Source of the DNA: Flavobacteriaceae bacterium UBA7302
Lineage (GTDB): Bacteria > Bacteroidota > Bacteroidia > Flavobacteriales > Flavobacteriaceae
Assembly: GCA_002471825.1 (NCBI GenBank)
Contig: DKQS01000006.1
Coordinates: 1-64,000, forward strand
DNA: 64,000 nucleotides
Direction of reading: 5' to 3'
Shown: positions 17,350 through 27,311 of the stretch, piece after piece
How the letters are laid out: each line of letters starts with the position of its first letter
Position numbering within the stretch: position 1 is the stretch's first letter
Notes under the pieces: model-generated
Seen by the model: the letters and a program-made list of their open reading frames with translations, nothing else
Databases searched by the model: none
Told to the model about the DNA's origin: nothing
Made by a program: the position numbers and the translations under genes

Positions 17350-17640
17350 CTATTTTAATTTCTGTTGGATCATCCAGCTGATTAGGACAACTCCGATCGA
17401 TACCACGAATAAAAAGCTCCAGGGTGCATAGTTGTGGTAAGAAGAATTAACCAAAAGGAAATAAATGGCCAAATTTAAAATGGAAAGGATGACAAATCCA
17501 TTCACCAACAAATGAATTGGATATTCTTGTTTCTTTTCTTCTGGTAGGAATTTGTAGCCCGCAATAAGGTTCGGATTGTATTTCACCAATAAAGCAAAAA
17601 GGATTAATAGTATACTGATGCCAATATTGATAATACCCAT
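17350..17640 (-). CDS. Small membrane protein, DUF3784-like
   Basis: A 96-residue protein with three predicted membrane helices (residues about 4-20, 44-62 and 72-90). The motif NLIAGYKFLPEEKKQEY after the first helix resembles the DUF3784 family, whose function is unknown. It is the last gene of a tight four-gene run (7 bases after the M48 protease gene). No catalytic residues are apparent. Family assignment is by motif memory only. Confidence 0.65.
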   Translation of the reverse strand: MGIINIGISILLILFALLVKYNPNLIAGYKFLPEEKKQEYPIHLLVNGFVILSILNLAIYFLLVNSSYHNYAPWSFLFVVSIGVVLISWMIQQKLK

Positions 17641-17647
17641 TTCTACT

Positions 17648-18880
17648 TTACTTATCTAGATTCAATATTCTGTTGTAGAGCGTTGGGTGTGAATAATTTA
17701 CAAACACATAAGCAGGATGCGGAGTTAAATTGCTCAGGCTATTTTTAGAAAGTTTTTTTAAAGAGCTTACCAAGGGCTTTCCATCGAAAGTATGTTTGGC
17801 AAAATCATCAGCTTGATATTCAAATTTTCTAGATAAAACATTCATAAAGAGACTTGTAACTTCTGATATTGGTGAATAAAGAATCCCGAAGGCAATCAAT
17901 CCGATGTGAAAACTTACCGTTTCTACACCAAGGGCATTGGATAGTAGGGGAGAACTAACCGTTAACGATAAAATATACAAGGTGAGACCCGTTAATGCCG
18001 TAGATAAAATAAGGTTGTAAATGATGTGATTTCTTTTGTAATGTCCTACTTCATGAGCCAACACGGCCACGATTTCTTCCTCTTCCAAATCATTGATCAG
18101 TGTATCATACAACGTGATTCTTTTTTGAGCTCCAAAACCAGAAAAATAGGCATTGGCCTTGGTTGATCTTTTAGATCCGTCAATCACAAAAATATTATCG
18201 AGTTTAAATCCGACTTTGCTTGCATAGTTTTGGATGGCATTCTTCAAAGAACCATCTTCCAATGGTGTTTGCTTATTAAAAATAGGAACAATCAGTTTTG
18301 CATAAAAGAAGTTCATGAAAACCGAAAAAACCGTAATCAATAACCATGTATACAACCAAAAATTGGTTGTGGTCAACTCATAAAACCAAACAATTAGTCC
18401 GAGGATAGTCCCACCAAGGATAATGGTCATCAACCAGCCTTTTAGTTTATCCAACCAGAAGGTTTTTTTCGTTGATTTGTTAAACCCGAATTTTTCTTCA
18501 ATTACAAAAGTTCGATAATAGGAAAAGGGAGTAGTTAGAATATCCAATCCGATCATGATGATGCCGAAAAACAACAAGGTAATGACGATGGTATTGGAAG
18601 AAAATTGTCTTACAAACGCATCGACAAAGCGAAATCCATCAAATAACAAAAAACTCATGGTTATTAAAAAGGAAAAGGTCGCTGTGAGGGAGGAGAATTT
18701 GGCATTTGTCTTCTTGTAAGCCTGGGACTTTTGATAGGCTTCCTTCTCATAGATATCGCTCAATTCTTTGGGTAAGGAATCATTAAAACGCGAAACGTTC
18801 AGCCGATGAAGAAGGCGGTCAAATAAAAAGTTCATAGAAACAATAATGATGATCAGGTAAAATAGGCTTTCTGACGTCAT
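17648..18880 (-). CDS. M48 family zinc metallopeptidase (Ste24-like)
   Basis: A 410-residue integral membrane protease of the CAAX-prenyl-protease/Ste24 type. The zinc motif HEVGH is at about residue 276 (VLAHEVGHYKRNH), and the downstream EFQADDFA-type motif (KFEYQADDFA) supplies the third ligand. At least five hydrophobic helices precede and surround the active site. Other family motifs are VIDGSKRSTKANAYFSG and RITLYDTLI. In bacteria these proteins act in membrane protein quality control. It is spaced 3 bases from the polyphosphate glucokinase gene. Confidence 0.92.
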   Translation of the reverse strand: MTSESLFYLIIIIVSMNFLFDRLLHRLNVSRFNDSLPKELSDIYEKEAYQKSQAYKKTNAKFSSLTATFSFLITMSFLLFDGFRFVDAFVRQFSSNTIVITLLFFGIIMIGLDILTTPFSYYRTFVIEEKFGFNKSTKKTFWLDKLKGWLMTIILGGTILGLIVWFYELTTTNFWLYTWLLITVFSVFMNFFYAKLIVPIFNKQTPLEDGSLKNAIQNYASKVGFKLDNIFVIDGSKRSTKANAYFSGFGAQKRITLYDTLINDLEEEEIVAVLAHEVGHYKRNHIIYNLILSTALTGLTLYILSLTVSSPLLSNALGVETVSFHIGLIAFGILYSPISEVTSLFMNVLSRKFEYQADDFAKHTFDGKPLVSSLKKLSKNSLSNLTPHPAYVFVNYSHPTLYNRILNLDK

Positions 18881-18883
18881 TGA

Positions 18884-19627
18884 TTATTTCATATTTTTTT
18901 GAGCATACATGGCAGCTCCTATAATTCCGGCATTGTTTCGAAATTTGGCCACCTTCACCTTCACGTCTGTTTTTAGGTACTTTTCGAAAGAATCATACTT
19001 TTTACTGATTCCTCCTCCCAAAATAATCAAACTAGGAGAAAAAACAAGCTTTGCATAGGCCAACAAAGAGTCGAAACGAATTGCCCATTCTTTCAGGCTC
19101 AAATCCTCTTTTTTTCTGATAGAATCCGCAGTATAGTATTCGATGATTTCTCCGTTTGTGTGAAGTAATTTCCCGATTTCAAGATTCGGAATAAGCTTGC
19201 CTTTGTAAAAAAGCCCAGAACCAATTCCAGTTCCGATAGTGATCACAATGGCAACTCCTTTTTCCTTTTTTCCCGATCCAAGACTCATTTCTGCCACTCC
19301 AGCAAGATCAGCGTCATTGCTTACATAAAAGGGTACTTTACATTCTTTACGGAATAACTTGTCTACCTTGACATGAAGCCATTCTTTACTAAGGTTTCCC
19401 GTATGAATACACTGGCCATTGACAATGGTAGTCGGAAAACTACATCCCACAGCCTCGGTCCATTCAAAATGATCAACCATCTGTTTGACTACTTTGGCAA
19501 CAGCATCTGGTGTTGAAGGTTTTGGTGTCGGAATCCGATGTCTTTCCGTTAATAATTCTCCAGTTTTGGTATCTACTATGGCTCCTTTGATGCCTGAACC
19601 TCCAATGTCTATGCCTAATGTTTTCAT
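18884..19627 (-). CDS. ppgK: Polyphosphate glucokinase, ROK family
   Basis: A 247-residue ROK-fold kinase. LGIDIGGSGIKGAIVD is the phosphate-binding loop, VGCSFPTTIVNG and SNDADLAG are typical for strictly polyphosphate/ATP glucokinases (the Asp in NDAD is the catalytic base), and ITIGTGIGSGL is the second phosphate loop. It would phosphorylate glucose using polyphosphate or ATP. It lacks the CxCGxxGC zinc motif of the longer ROK sugar kinases, which agrees with PpgK. It is placed 3 bases after the RNA methyltransferase gene and 3 bases before the M48 protease gene. Confidence 0.88.
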   Translation of the reverse strand: MKTLGIDIGGSGIKGAIVDTKTGELLTERHRIPTPKPSTPDAVAKVVKQMVDHFEWTEAVGCSFPTTIVNGQCIHTGNLSKEWLHVKVDKLFRKECKVPFYVSNDADLAGVAEMSLGSGKKEKGVAIVITIGTGIGSGLFYKGKLIPNLEIGKLLHTNGEIIEYYTADSIRKKEDLSLKEWAIRFDSLLAYAKLVFSPSLIILGGGISKKYDSFEKYLKTDVKVKVAKFRNNAGIIGAAMYAQKNMK

Positions 19628-19630
19628 GTA

Positions 19631-20419
19631 TTATTTAAAATTTCGTTGTCTTTTCGCTTCAAAAATAAGAATTGCGGCAGAAACAGAAACATTCATAGAG
19701 TCAATGCTTCCTGCCATGGGAATGTTGATGTTTTGCTTGCTTGCAGTTCGCCATAAATCCGACAAGCCATGAGCTTCAGATCCTACTGCGATAGCTGTAG
19801 AGGTTTGATAATTTTCCTCTGTATATAAATTAGAGTTTTGCAGGGTAGCCGCATAAATGGCGCAGCCTTTTTGTTGTAAGAATGCAATCATTTCTTGGGA
19901 ATCACCTGAAGCAATTTGGTTGGTAAAAACACAACCAATGCTTGAACGAATCACATTTGGATTGTAAACATCGCATTTCGGATTCGCAAAAAATACAGCA
20001 TCGACTTTCGCGGCATCTGCTGTTCGTAAGATAGCGCCCAGATTTCCAGGTTTTTCAATTCCTTCTGCCACCAGCACTAAAGGATTTTCTGGCAAAGCTA
20101 TGGCTTCAATAGATAAGGTTTTACTTTCAGCTATGGCAATAATTCCCTCAGTAGATTTTCGATAGGCTATCTTTTGATATACTTCTTTCGAAATCTCAAC
20201 GAGAGCATCCGTGTATTTTTTAACGACGGATACATCTTCTTTAAAAATTTCTGGACAAATCAATACATTTTCAAAAGTATAGTCTCCTTCCCAAGCCAAT
20301 CGGACTTCCCTTTTTCCCTCCACCACAAAGCGCCGACTGCGCTTTCTTTCGCTAGACTTCTCCTGAAGTTTGATGATGTGTTTGATAAGGGAATTTTGTA
20401 GGCTGCTTATTCTTTTCAC
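19631..20419 (-). CDS. TrmH/SpoU-family RNA 2'-O-methyltransferase
   Basis: A 262-residue SPOUT methyltransferase. The N-terminal substrate-binding domain (SSLQNSLIKHIIKLQ; RRFVVEGKREV) is followed by the knotted SAM-binding domain with motif 1 (EGIEKPGNLGAILRTADA), motif 2 (AVGSEAHGLSD) and motif 3 (INIPMAGSIDSMNVSVSAAI). All three are intact. Target is probably rRNA or tRNA ribose; the exact nucleotide cannot be told. It opens the four-gene run that continues with ppgK. Confidence 0.92.
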   Translation of the reverse strand: MKRISSLQNSLIKHIIKLQEKSSERKRSRRFVVEGKREVRLAWEGDYTFENVLICPEIFKEDVSVVKKYTDALVEISKEVYQKIAYRKSTEGIIAIAESKTLSIEAIALPENPLVLVAEGIEKPGNLGAILRTADAAKVDAVFFANPKCDVYNPNVIRSSIGCVFTNQIASGDSQEMIAFLQQKGCAIYAATLQNSNLYTEENYQTSTAIAVGSEAHGLSDLWRTASKQNINIPMAGSIDSMNVSVSAAILIFEAKRQRNFK

Positions 20420-20487
20420 GAAGTAACTCTAAATAGCTTTAAAGGAATAAAGATACTTCTTTTTATCAAGAGCCAAATTGGAAGCAT

Positions 20488-20512
20488 AAAAAAAGGCTTG
20501 CGATTGCAAGCC
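20488..20512 (-). terminator. Terminator of T9SS beta-propeller gene
   Basis: GGCTTGC (20495-20501) / GCAAGCC (20506-20512) with a GATT loop on the plus strand. On the minus strand the stem is followed by seven T residues. It lies just past the stop codon of the gene at 20524-22908. Confidence 0.85.
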
Positions 20513-20523
20513 CTTTCCTCTCT

Positions 20524-22908
20524 CTAATTAACAAGCATTTTTTGCGTACTTATCTTCCTTTTCTTATTGTAAATACTCAATAAATACATCCCGCGTGTTA
20601 TATTTTGGGGAATTTGGATTTTCGATGAATTGGCATCACTTTGTATTTGATGCAGCTGGTATTCTGCAACCAATCGTCCGCTTAAATCAGTAATTCTAAA
20701 CGTTGGATTGATGATTGGCTCGTCGTATCGAATGGTGATTTGGTTTCCACTTTGAACCGGATTCGGATATACACTTATTGACAATAAATTTTTGTCAGTG
20801 ACACTAGCAGTCGTACTTGGATCTGCCTGGGCGTACAGACCTGTGCCCGTTCCGACCAATAATTCATCATAGAATAAACAATTAATTTCGGTTCCAACCG
20901 GATAAGAATATCCCAATGTCCAAGACGACGCGCCTGAGGTTAAATAATAAATTTCATGATCTACCGCGCAGTATAAAGTATTCGTACCATCGTGTACAAT
21001 GGCTTTTCCGACTTTATCGGCTTGTGCAGTTGATGAGGGTAGACTAGAATTGGTAAGTGGAGTCCAAAGAGACGTTCCACTTAAATCCTTGTAATAGGAT
21101 CTTGGCCCGGTAACTCCGGCATCAGTTCCTGCGGCATAAATAATATTATTTGATGCGTTATAATCCATATCATAAATGGATACCACTATTATGCTTCCCG
21201 TACTTGTTCCTGAAGAACCCATATCTTGAGCAACCGTCCAACTTGATGATCCTTGTTCAACACGATAAATACTCGTGCCAGATCCAGCACCTGTATATTC
21301 AACACCTACATAAGCCACATTTTTCCCTCCTTCTACGGTGAAAACAATGTCGTGTACGTCAACGTCATTGCTTCCTGAAGTGGCTTTCAAATATATTTGT
21401 GTCCAGCTACTTCCAGCATCTTCCGACACAAACAATCCACCTTTATCCGTTCCTTGGATTTCAACTCCAGCAAATACAATGTTTTCGTCAGCCGGACAAA
21501 TGGTCAATGCATTGATTTGTGTTCCCACGTTGGGATAATTATAGGGTGCACTTTCAGGAGTAAAAACCTGACTCCAGGTCGATCCGCTATTGGTTGTTTT
21601 GTAAATTCTCACATTACCCACATAAGCCGTGGCATCATCCGAAGGTTTCATGGCTACCGAAAAATAAGGTGATCCATCTCCATTTGGAAACATGGCGTTG
21701 GTCCAGGTAGGAGAGGAGGTGTCGTAATCGGTAACCTTTCGAATTCCCGATTTACAGGCAATCCACCCCGTTTTTTTATCGACGGTCATTTCCATATCAT
21801 TTACTTGAACGGCTTCAATGCCGTCATCAGCACTGGATACAGTTACACCTTGATCAAATGAAATTCCGAGTCCTTGATCAGAAGTTGCATAATAGATGCT
21901 AGCATTCACCGGATCCACATAAACTGCACCGTCATTGGGATGTGTGTAGTGAGATGTGGTCCCAAATTTAGCCCAAGTACCACTAGTCCCTTTGCTATTG
22001 CTAAACATCGATGCGAAAAGAACATGATAGCTTGAAGCATTTCCTGAGAAATCAAAATTTGTGGCTGAAGTTCCGTTAATCCCCGAATCGTATTCGGTCC
22101 AAGTCGTACCGCTATCATCAGAATAAGCGATATACTTGTTGGTCATATTATTTCCACCTAAGAAAAATCGTCCATCCGGACCAATTCCAAATGCGGTCCA
22201 ATCTACCGATGAAGAGGTAAGTGTCGGTGAGATGTCGCTAAAGCTTGTTGTACCACTAAAGGCATCATAATCGTCGTTAGAAACGTATAGCTTAGGAGAA
22301 GTTCCTGCTGTAAATATGTACATTTTATCCGAAGTTGGATGAATGTACATGTAGGAAAAGTTTGTGAAGGACGTAAAGGTAATGGGAGATCCACTGCCCG
22401 CTGTAAAATTGTTGGAGGCATCTAAGGTTCCGAATTCGATTTGCCCGGGTGCTTGTGCTGCAACAAAGGCATAATTCCCTTTAATGGTAAAGTCATCCAT
22501 ACCAGTTACACCGGTACTCGTGGCAGACGCAGCCCCAATGGTTGTGGAATAAAGTTCTTTGTTTTTACTGAAATAAATACTTTCAGAGGCTTCATGTACT
22601 ACCAATTTCTTGATGTTCGATCCGAAATCTTGGGTATTGTCCAAACTTGGAACTACTTTAAATTTCCCCAATACAGGTGATCCCGTATTGGAATACACAT
22701 CGGCATAAAACACCGAATTTGCACTTTCAGTGGCTACAAAAATTCGAGTAGAATCGGTATGAAATTGATAACCCGTGATGGCGTTGATTCGGCCACCATA
22801 AATGTCTTCAACGGTAGGTACACCGAGTGTAGAAGCCACGATAAATTCGTAAAAAGAATAGCTGATTGAGCAAGCTAATAAGAGAATGAGGAAGTAGTGT
22901 TTTTTCAT
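20524..22908 (-). CDS. T9SS-sorted BNR/sortilin-like beta-propeller protein
   Basis: A 794-residue secreted protein. It has an N-terminal signal peptide (MKKHYFLILLLACSISYS) and a body with Asp-box-like repeats (YSDDSGTTW, TTNSGSTW, SEDAGSSW) characteristic of sialidase/VPS10-type beta-propellers. The C-terminus is a T9SS type A sorting domain (SVYPNPVQSGNQ ... STQKMLVN). No sialidase arginine triad is evident, so binding rather than catalysis is more likely. It is monocistronic: a terminator follows it, and another terminator precedes it and ends the amidohydrolase operon. Confidence 0.85.
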   Translation of the reverse strand: MKKHYFLILLLACSISYSFYEFIVASTLGVPTVEDIYGGRINAITGYQFHTDSTRIFVATESANSVFYADVYSNTGSPVLGKFKVVPSLDNTQDFGSNIKKLVVHEASESIYFSKNKELYSTTIGAASATSTGVTGMDDFTIKGNYAFVAAQAPGQIEFGTLDASNNFTAGSGSPITFTSFTNFSYMYIHPTSDKMYIFTAGTSPKLYVSNDDYDAFSGTTSFSDISPTLTSSSVDWTAFGIGPDGRFFLGGNNMTNKYIAYSDDSGTTWTEYDSGINGTSATNFDFSGNASSYHVLFASMFSNSKGTSGTWAKFGTTSHYTHPNDGAVYVDPVNASIYYATSDQGLGISFDQGVTVSSADDGIEAVQVNDMEMTVDKKTGWIACKSGIRKVTDYDTSSPTWTNAMFPNGDGSPYFSVAMKPSDDATAYVGNVRIYKTTNSGSTWSQVFTPESAPYNYPNVGTQINALTICPADENIVFAGVEIQGTDKGGLFVSEDAGSSWTQIYLKATSGSNDVDVHDIVFTVEGGKNVAYVGVEYTGAGSGTSIYRVEQGSSSWTVAQDMGSSGTSTGSIIVVSIYDMDYNASNNIIYAAGTDAGVTGPRSYYKDLSGTSLWTPLTNSSLPSSTAQADKVGKAIVHDGTNTLYCAVDHEIYYLTSGASSWTLGYSYPVGTEINCLFYDELLVGTGTGLYAQADPSTTASVTDKNLLSISVYPNPVQSGNQITIRYDEPIINPTFRITDLSGRLVAEYQLHQIQSDANSSKIQIPQNITRGMYLLSIYNKKRKISTQKMLVN

Positions 22909-22984
22909 CTTTTTTGTTTAAAGTTAAAAAAATTACTGTTTCCCCGATTCAGACAAATCAAATTTGGGTGATTTTCCTGTATAA

Positions 22985-23011
22985 AAAAAGCGCTGATAAT
23001 CAGCGCTTTTT
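22985..23011 (-). terminator. Terminator of amidohydrolase operon
   Basis: Inverted repeat AAAAAGCGCTGA (22985-22996) / TCAGCGCTTTTT (23000-23011) with a TAA loop. The minus-strand reading gives a T-tract right after the stem, 5 bases past the stop of the 434-residue amidohydrolase-like gene. Confidence 0.85.
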
Positions 23012-23015
23012 AAAA

Positions 23016-24320
23016 TTATTTGGATTTTACTTTCTTCAAATATCGTTTCCAGAGTTTGGTTTGATGCGTTTCCAAACTAACCTCCCGACCTTGAATAAAT
23101 GCATGAGTAACAATATTGCTACGCATATCTAAAGCATCTCCTTCTGAGATGAATAAAGTTGCATCTTTTCCGGCTTCAAGTGTACCTGTAAAAGAATCAA
23201 TTCCAAGAATTTTGGCCGCGTTTCCAGTAATCATCTGAACCGCCTTTTCTTTTGGAACACCATAGGCAGCGTAGGTACCCGCGTAGAATGGTAGATTTCT
23301 TGTGTTCATGCGTTCCATTTGACCCTGCATTCCAATAGATACCATGATTCCAGCATCCATTAAGATTTTTGCATTCCGGAATGGTAAATCGTAATCATCG
23401 TCAATGTTATCTGGAATTCGATGTGCACGGTCAATCACCACTGGAATGTTGTTTTTCACCAACAAATCTGCTACTTTTTCTGCGCCAGTTCCATTGACAA
23501 CAACAATGTCATTAATTCCTACAGATTTTGCCGTATTAATAGCATCGGTAATTTCTTTGGTACCTTCCACATGGATGAACAACTTCTGAGCGCCATTGAA
23601 CAATCCTGCTGTGGCCTCATAAGGTATGTTTTTCGTAGATTTTGGTCCGTTCAAATACTGACTAGCCTTCATAAAGAAATCCTTGATCGCTTGTACACGT
23701 TTCGGATAGTTTTTATCAGGTCGTAAACCGGCATCTTCACCCAACCACCAGCGTCCTCTGGTAAAGGCTCCAGGCCAGTTCATATGAATACCATGATCTA
23801 CCTTAATGGCGGCATCTTCCCAATTCCATGCGTCAAATTGCATTACCGAAGCAGATCCTGATATGGTACCACCTCTTGGTGCAATCTCACCTTGTAAGAC
23901 CCCGTTTGGTCTCATGGATTCCACTACTTGACTTTCGGCATTGTAAGCAATCAAACTACGGATGTGTGGAATCATTTGTCCCACTTCATCAAAATCGCGC
24001 GTAGCTCGTACCGCATCAATTTCAGACAATCCTAGGGAGGCATTTAATGCAATAAAACCTGGGTACACATGTTTCCCTGTTGCATCAATGACCCGCTTTC
24101 CCGAGGTGTCCATCTTTACCAATTGTGCCTTGGCAATTGTTGATAGTTTTCCGTCTTTAAAATAGATCAAACTATTCTCAATAACCTCACCGTTTCCTAA
24201 GTGAGCTGTAGCGCCAACAATTACAATATCTTGACTTTGTTTTGGTGCTGGTGTTTGCTGTGCTATGATACTTCCTAAACTGAAGAAAAATATCAAATTG
24301 TATATAAATAACTTTTTCAT
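23016..24320 (-). CDS. Exported amidohydrolase-family protein, metal site lost
   Basis: A 434-residue protein with a signal peptide (MKKLFIYNLIFFFSLGSIIAQ). The composite-domain strands (IVIVGATAHLGNGEVI, IDATGKHVYPGF) and the C-terminal motif GTLEAGKDATLFI place it in the imidazolonepropionase-like amidohydrolase family. The metal-binding HxH that should follow PGFI is replaced by ALNASLGL. The later ligand positions also differ: the usual HG region reads VVNGTGAE, and the GTD region reads VSIGMQGQ. It is therefore probably a pseudoenzyme or a subunit of the neighbouring 984-residue protein, whose gene lies 6 bases upstream in the same direction. Confidence 0.8.
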   Translation of the reverse strand: MKKLFIYNLIFFFSLGSIIAQQTPAPKQSQDIVIVGATAHLGNGEVIENSLIYFKDGKLSTIAKAQLVKMDTSGKRVIDATGKHVYPGFIALNASLGLSEIDAVRATRDFDEVGQMIPHIRSLIAYNAESQVVESMRPNGVLQGEIAPRGGTISGSASVMQFDAWNWEDAAIKVDHGIHMNWPGAFTRGRWWLGEDAGLRPDKNYPKRVQAIKDFFMKASQYLNGPKSTKNIPYEATAGLFNGAQKLFIHVEGTKEITDAINTAKSVGINDIVVVNGTGAEKVADLLVKNNIPVVIDRAHRIPDNIDDDYDLPFRNAKILMDAGIMVSIGMQGQMERMNTRNLPFYAGTYAAYGVPKEKAVQMITGNAAKILGIDSFTGTLEAGKDATLFISEGDALDMRSNIVTHAFIQGREVSLETHQTKLWKRYLKKVKSK

Positions 24321-24326
24321 TTTGTC

Positions 24327-27281
24327 TTAGTTTATGATGGTTCCTTCAGTTTCACAAGTGAATTGCTTCAACATTTTTCGACGAGGAGCTTGCACTTTTC
24401 CACCGTTCAATTTCTCGTTAAGCATCATTTTTACCAATTGTGCTTTCTCTTTTTTAAGAGCCGCACGCTTTTTCTTGTCCTCTTCTACATCAAAATATAC
24501 AGTACCATCAATAATGGTTTTTTCTGCTTTCGAATAGATAGACATTGGATGGCCGCTCCAAAGCACTACATCGGCATCTTTACCAACTTTGATACTTCCT
24601 GTACGATCATCAATGTGTAATAATTTCGCTGGATTGATGGTTACCATCTTCCAAGCTTCCAATTCAGAAACACCACCGTATTTGATGGTTTTGGCAGCTT
24701 CTTGATTCAATCTTCTGGACATTTCTCTGTCGTCTGAATTGATGGCTACGGTTACGCCAGCTTCTTTCATGATAGCGGCATTAAACGGAATTGCGTCTTT
24801 TACCTCGTATTTGTAGGCCCACCAATCAGAAAAGGTAGAACCACCTACACCGTGCTTGGCCATTTTATCGGCTACTTTGTATCCTTCAAGAATGTGTGTA
24901 AATGTATTGATGTTGAAGTCGAAGCTTTCGGCTACTTTCATCAACATATTAATTTCACTTTGCACATAAGAGTGACAAGAAATGAAGCGTTCTTTTTTCA
25001 AGATTTCCGACAAGGTTTCTAATTCGATGTCTTTTCTAAATGGTTTACCACTCGTTTTCAAAGCTTCGTATTCTTTGGCTCTTTGGAAGTAATCTTTATA
25101 AACCTGCTCGACACCCATTCTTGTTTGTGGGAAACGTATGGTTTGATTGTCGCCCCAGTTGGATTGCTTCACGTTTTCACCCAAAGCAAATTTGATGAAC
25201 TTCGGACTGTTTTTGTAGATTAAGTTGTCGGCATTTTCACCCCACTTTAGTTTGATGATGGCCGATCTACCGCCAATTGGGTTTGCAGATCCGTGAAGGA
25301 TTTGAATCGACGTAACACCACCTGCTAAATTTCTGTAAATGTTGATGTCATCTGGATTTACCACATCTTCAATGGTTACTTCAGCTGTTGAGTTATGTCC
25401 CGATTCGTTTACAGCGGAGGTGGCAATATGCGAATGCTCATCAATGATTCCGGCTGTAAGGTGTTTGCCTTTCCCGTCAATAACCAAAGCTCTTCTGGCT
25501 TTTAGGTTTTTTCCAATTTTGGCTATCTTTCCATCTTTGAGTAAAACGTCTGTATTTTCTAAAATACCATCCGCCTCACTGGTCCAAACCGTCGTATTTT
25601 TAATAAGGATGGTTTGCTGTTTTGGCTGAACAAAGTTCCCCATACCTATGTTTGGAAAACTAACTGGTAGTACAGTAGGTGTGGTTTGTTTGGTGCTTTT
25701 CTTTTTTGCAGCCTTTTTACTGTCTTTCTTCATGGTCGCCATCCAGTTCGTGGTGCTTCCATCATTGGCATATAATTGACCACTCATTCCGTTTGGTGAC
25801 ATTTGAGCTACAATACGAGCAAATTGGCCACCATCATTAATGGTCAAATGCACCCAATTGTCTTTAAAAGCGAATTTTGATTTTACGGTCTTTCCGCCTG
25901 ATTTTAAAGATCCTCGTTGTTTTGCTCCTTTACCAGAAACAGTCAACTCGAAATCTTTACCATTGGTATTGAATGTATATGTACCATTAATATCTTTGAT
26001 GTTCATGTCGTTCACTACATGGCGATCACCTTGTACCCAATTTTCATAGAGTGTCGTTTTGCTATCAAAAATATCACCACTGGTTACGATAAAGTTGGCA
26101 TGACTGCCAACATTTAAGTTTCCGATGGTAGTTTCACCTAGAATTTTAGCTGGAATGGTAGTTAAAGCCTCTAAAGCTTTGGTTTTATCCAATCCGTATT
26201 TGATGGCTTTTTTCAAGTTCTTATGGAAAGCTGCTACCGATTTTAAATCGTGTATTGTTAATGCGAACTCAATGCCGTTTTTAGCAAGAACCGCAAGGTT
26301 AGAAGGCTCTTGGTTCCAACGTCTCATATCGTTCACAGAGATTTGCTCTGTTAACATAGGATTGCTTACATCATAAGCCTTTCTAAAATTGATCGGAACA
26401 ATCATGGTAGCCCCTGTCGCTTTGATATCAGCAACACGCTCGTATTCCAATCCGCTTCCAACGATGGTATATTGAATTCCGAATTCATCACCTACCTTAT
26501 CTGCTCTAACTACGTCTAAGTGACTACCTGCATCAAAAATTTGAACTAGGTTTTTATTCGCATTTAATGCTTCCAAAGAAAGATCTTTGTTCTTTGCATT
26601 TCCTTGCGCATACCAATCGGCATCCAAATACATCTGACGAAGCAATGCCATAGCTCCCATACGAGAAGTAGGATAGTTTTGTCTAGATTTTACACTTTTG
26701 CTGAAGGATAAATACTGAGCAGAACGATTGTTAATCATTCGAAAAGCATCGTTAGAGGCTGTATTTAAGGACACTAACATTCCGTTTCCTCTCACAATTC
26801 CGTCATGCATATGTGTATTCACAACACCAAATCCGGCATTCACCAATTGCTTTGCTTTTTTGGTATCAAATTTAAAGCTGGTGGTTGGGTCGGTTTCGGG
26901 TCTGATGTGATCGTTCCAATAATACCCTTTTCGTTGAGCGTCGTACTGTGGAGATCTTCCACCTCTAGTTCTAGCTGGTTTTTTAATCCCGAAATCCGAA
27001 TAAATATCAATAAAAGAAGGATAAACAGTCTTGCCAGACAAATCCACCTTTTTGGCACCGGCAGGCGCCTTTACCGATCTTCCAATGGCCACGACTTTTC
27101 CGTCTTTAATGACCATGGAACCTTTTTTGATCACCTCGGATGGGTTCACGTAAATGGTAGCATTTTCAAATACTACAGTAGTGTTTTTGGAGGTTTTTAC
27201 TTCGGTATTGATTGGGAAGTAGTCTTGTGCAAATCCCAAGGAAGTAAAAAACAAAAACAATAAAAAAAGATTGTTTTTCAT
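24327..27281 (-). CDS. Exported double amidohydrolase protein
   Basis: About 984 residues from the ATG at 27281, which directly precedes a signal peptide (MKNNLFLLFLFFTSLGFAQ); the frame extends to 27347, but that would bury the signal peptide. It contains two amidohydrolase modules joined by a lysine-rich linker (KKDSKKAAKKKS). In the N-terminal module the HxH position after PSFID reads IYSDFG, so its metal site is lost. The C-terminal module keeps DEHSHIA, CHSYVQSE, THILEGYK and INSDDRE, consistent with an active metal centre. Substrate is unknown; the family includes imidazolonepropionase-like enzymes and peptidases. It forms an operon with the shorter amidohydrolase-like gene. Confidence 0.82.
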   Translation of the reverse strand: MKNNLFLLFLFFTSLGFAQDYFPINTEVKTSKNTTVVFENATIYVNPSEVIKKGSMVIKDGKVVAIGRSVKAPAGAKKVDLSGKTVYPSFIDIYSDFGIKKPARTRGGRSPQYDAQRKGYYWNDHIRPETDPTTSFKFDTKKAKQLVNAGFGVVNTHMHDGIVRGNGMLVSLNTASNDAFRMINNRSAQYLSFSKSVKSRQNYPTSRMGAMALLRQMYLDADWYAQGNAKNKDLSLEALNANKNLVQIFDAGSHLDVVRADKVGDEFGIQYTIVGSGLEYERVADIKATGATMIVPINFRKAYDVSNPMLTEQISVNDMRRWNQEPSNLAVLAKNGIEFALTIHDLKSVAAFHKNLKKAIKYGLDKTKALEALTTIPAKILGETTIGNLNVGSHANFIVTSGDIFDSKTTLYENWVQGDRHVVNDMNIKDINGTYTFNTNGKDFELTVSGKGAKQRGSLKSGGKTVKSKFAFKDNWVHLTINDGGQFARIVAQMSPNGMSGQLYANDGSTTNWMATMKKDSKKAAKKKSTKQTTPTVLPVSFPNIGMGNFVQPKQQTILIKNTTVWTSEADGILENTDVLLKDGKIAKIGKNLKARRALVIDGKGKHLTAGIIDEHSHIATSAVNESGHNSTAEVTIEDVVNPDDINIYRNLAGGVTSIQILHGSANPIGGRSAIIKLKWGENADNLIYKNSPKFIKFALGENVKQSNWGDNQTIRFPQTRMGVEQVYKDYFQRAKEYEALKTSGKPFRKDIELETLSEILKKERFISCHSYVQSEINMLMKVAESFDFNINTFTHILEGYKVADKMAKHGVGGSTFSDWWAYKYEVKDAIPFNAAIMKEAGVTVAINSDDREMSRRLNQEAAKTIKYGGVSELEAWKMVTINPAKLLHIDDRTGSIKVGKDADVVLWSGHPMSIYSKAEKTIIDGTVYFDVEEDKKKRAALKKEKAQLVKMMLNEKLNGGKVQAPRRKMLKQFTCETEGTIIN

Positions 27282-27311
27282 GTTGTAAAAAATTTGATTT
27301 AAAAAGAAAGT

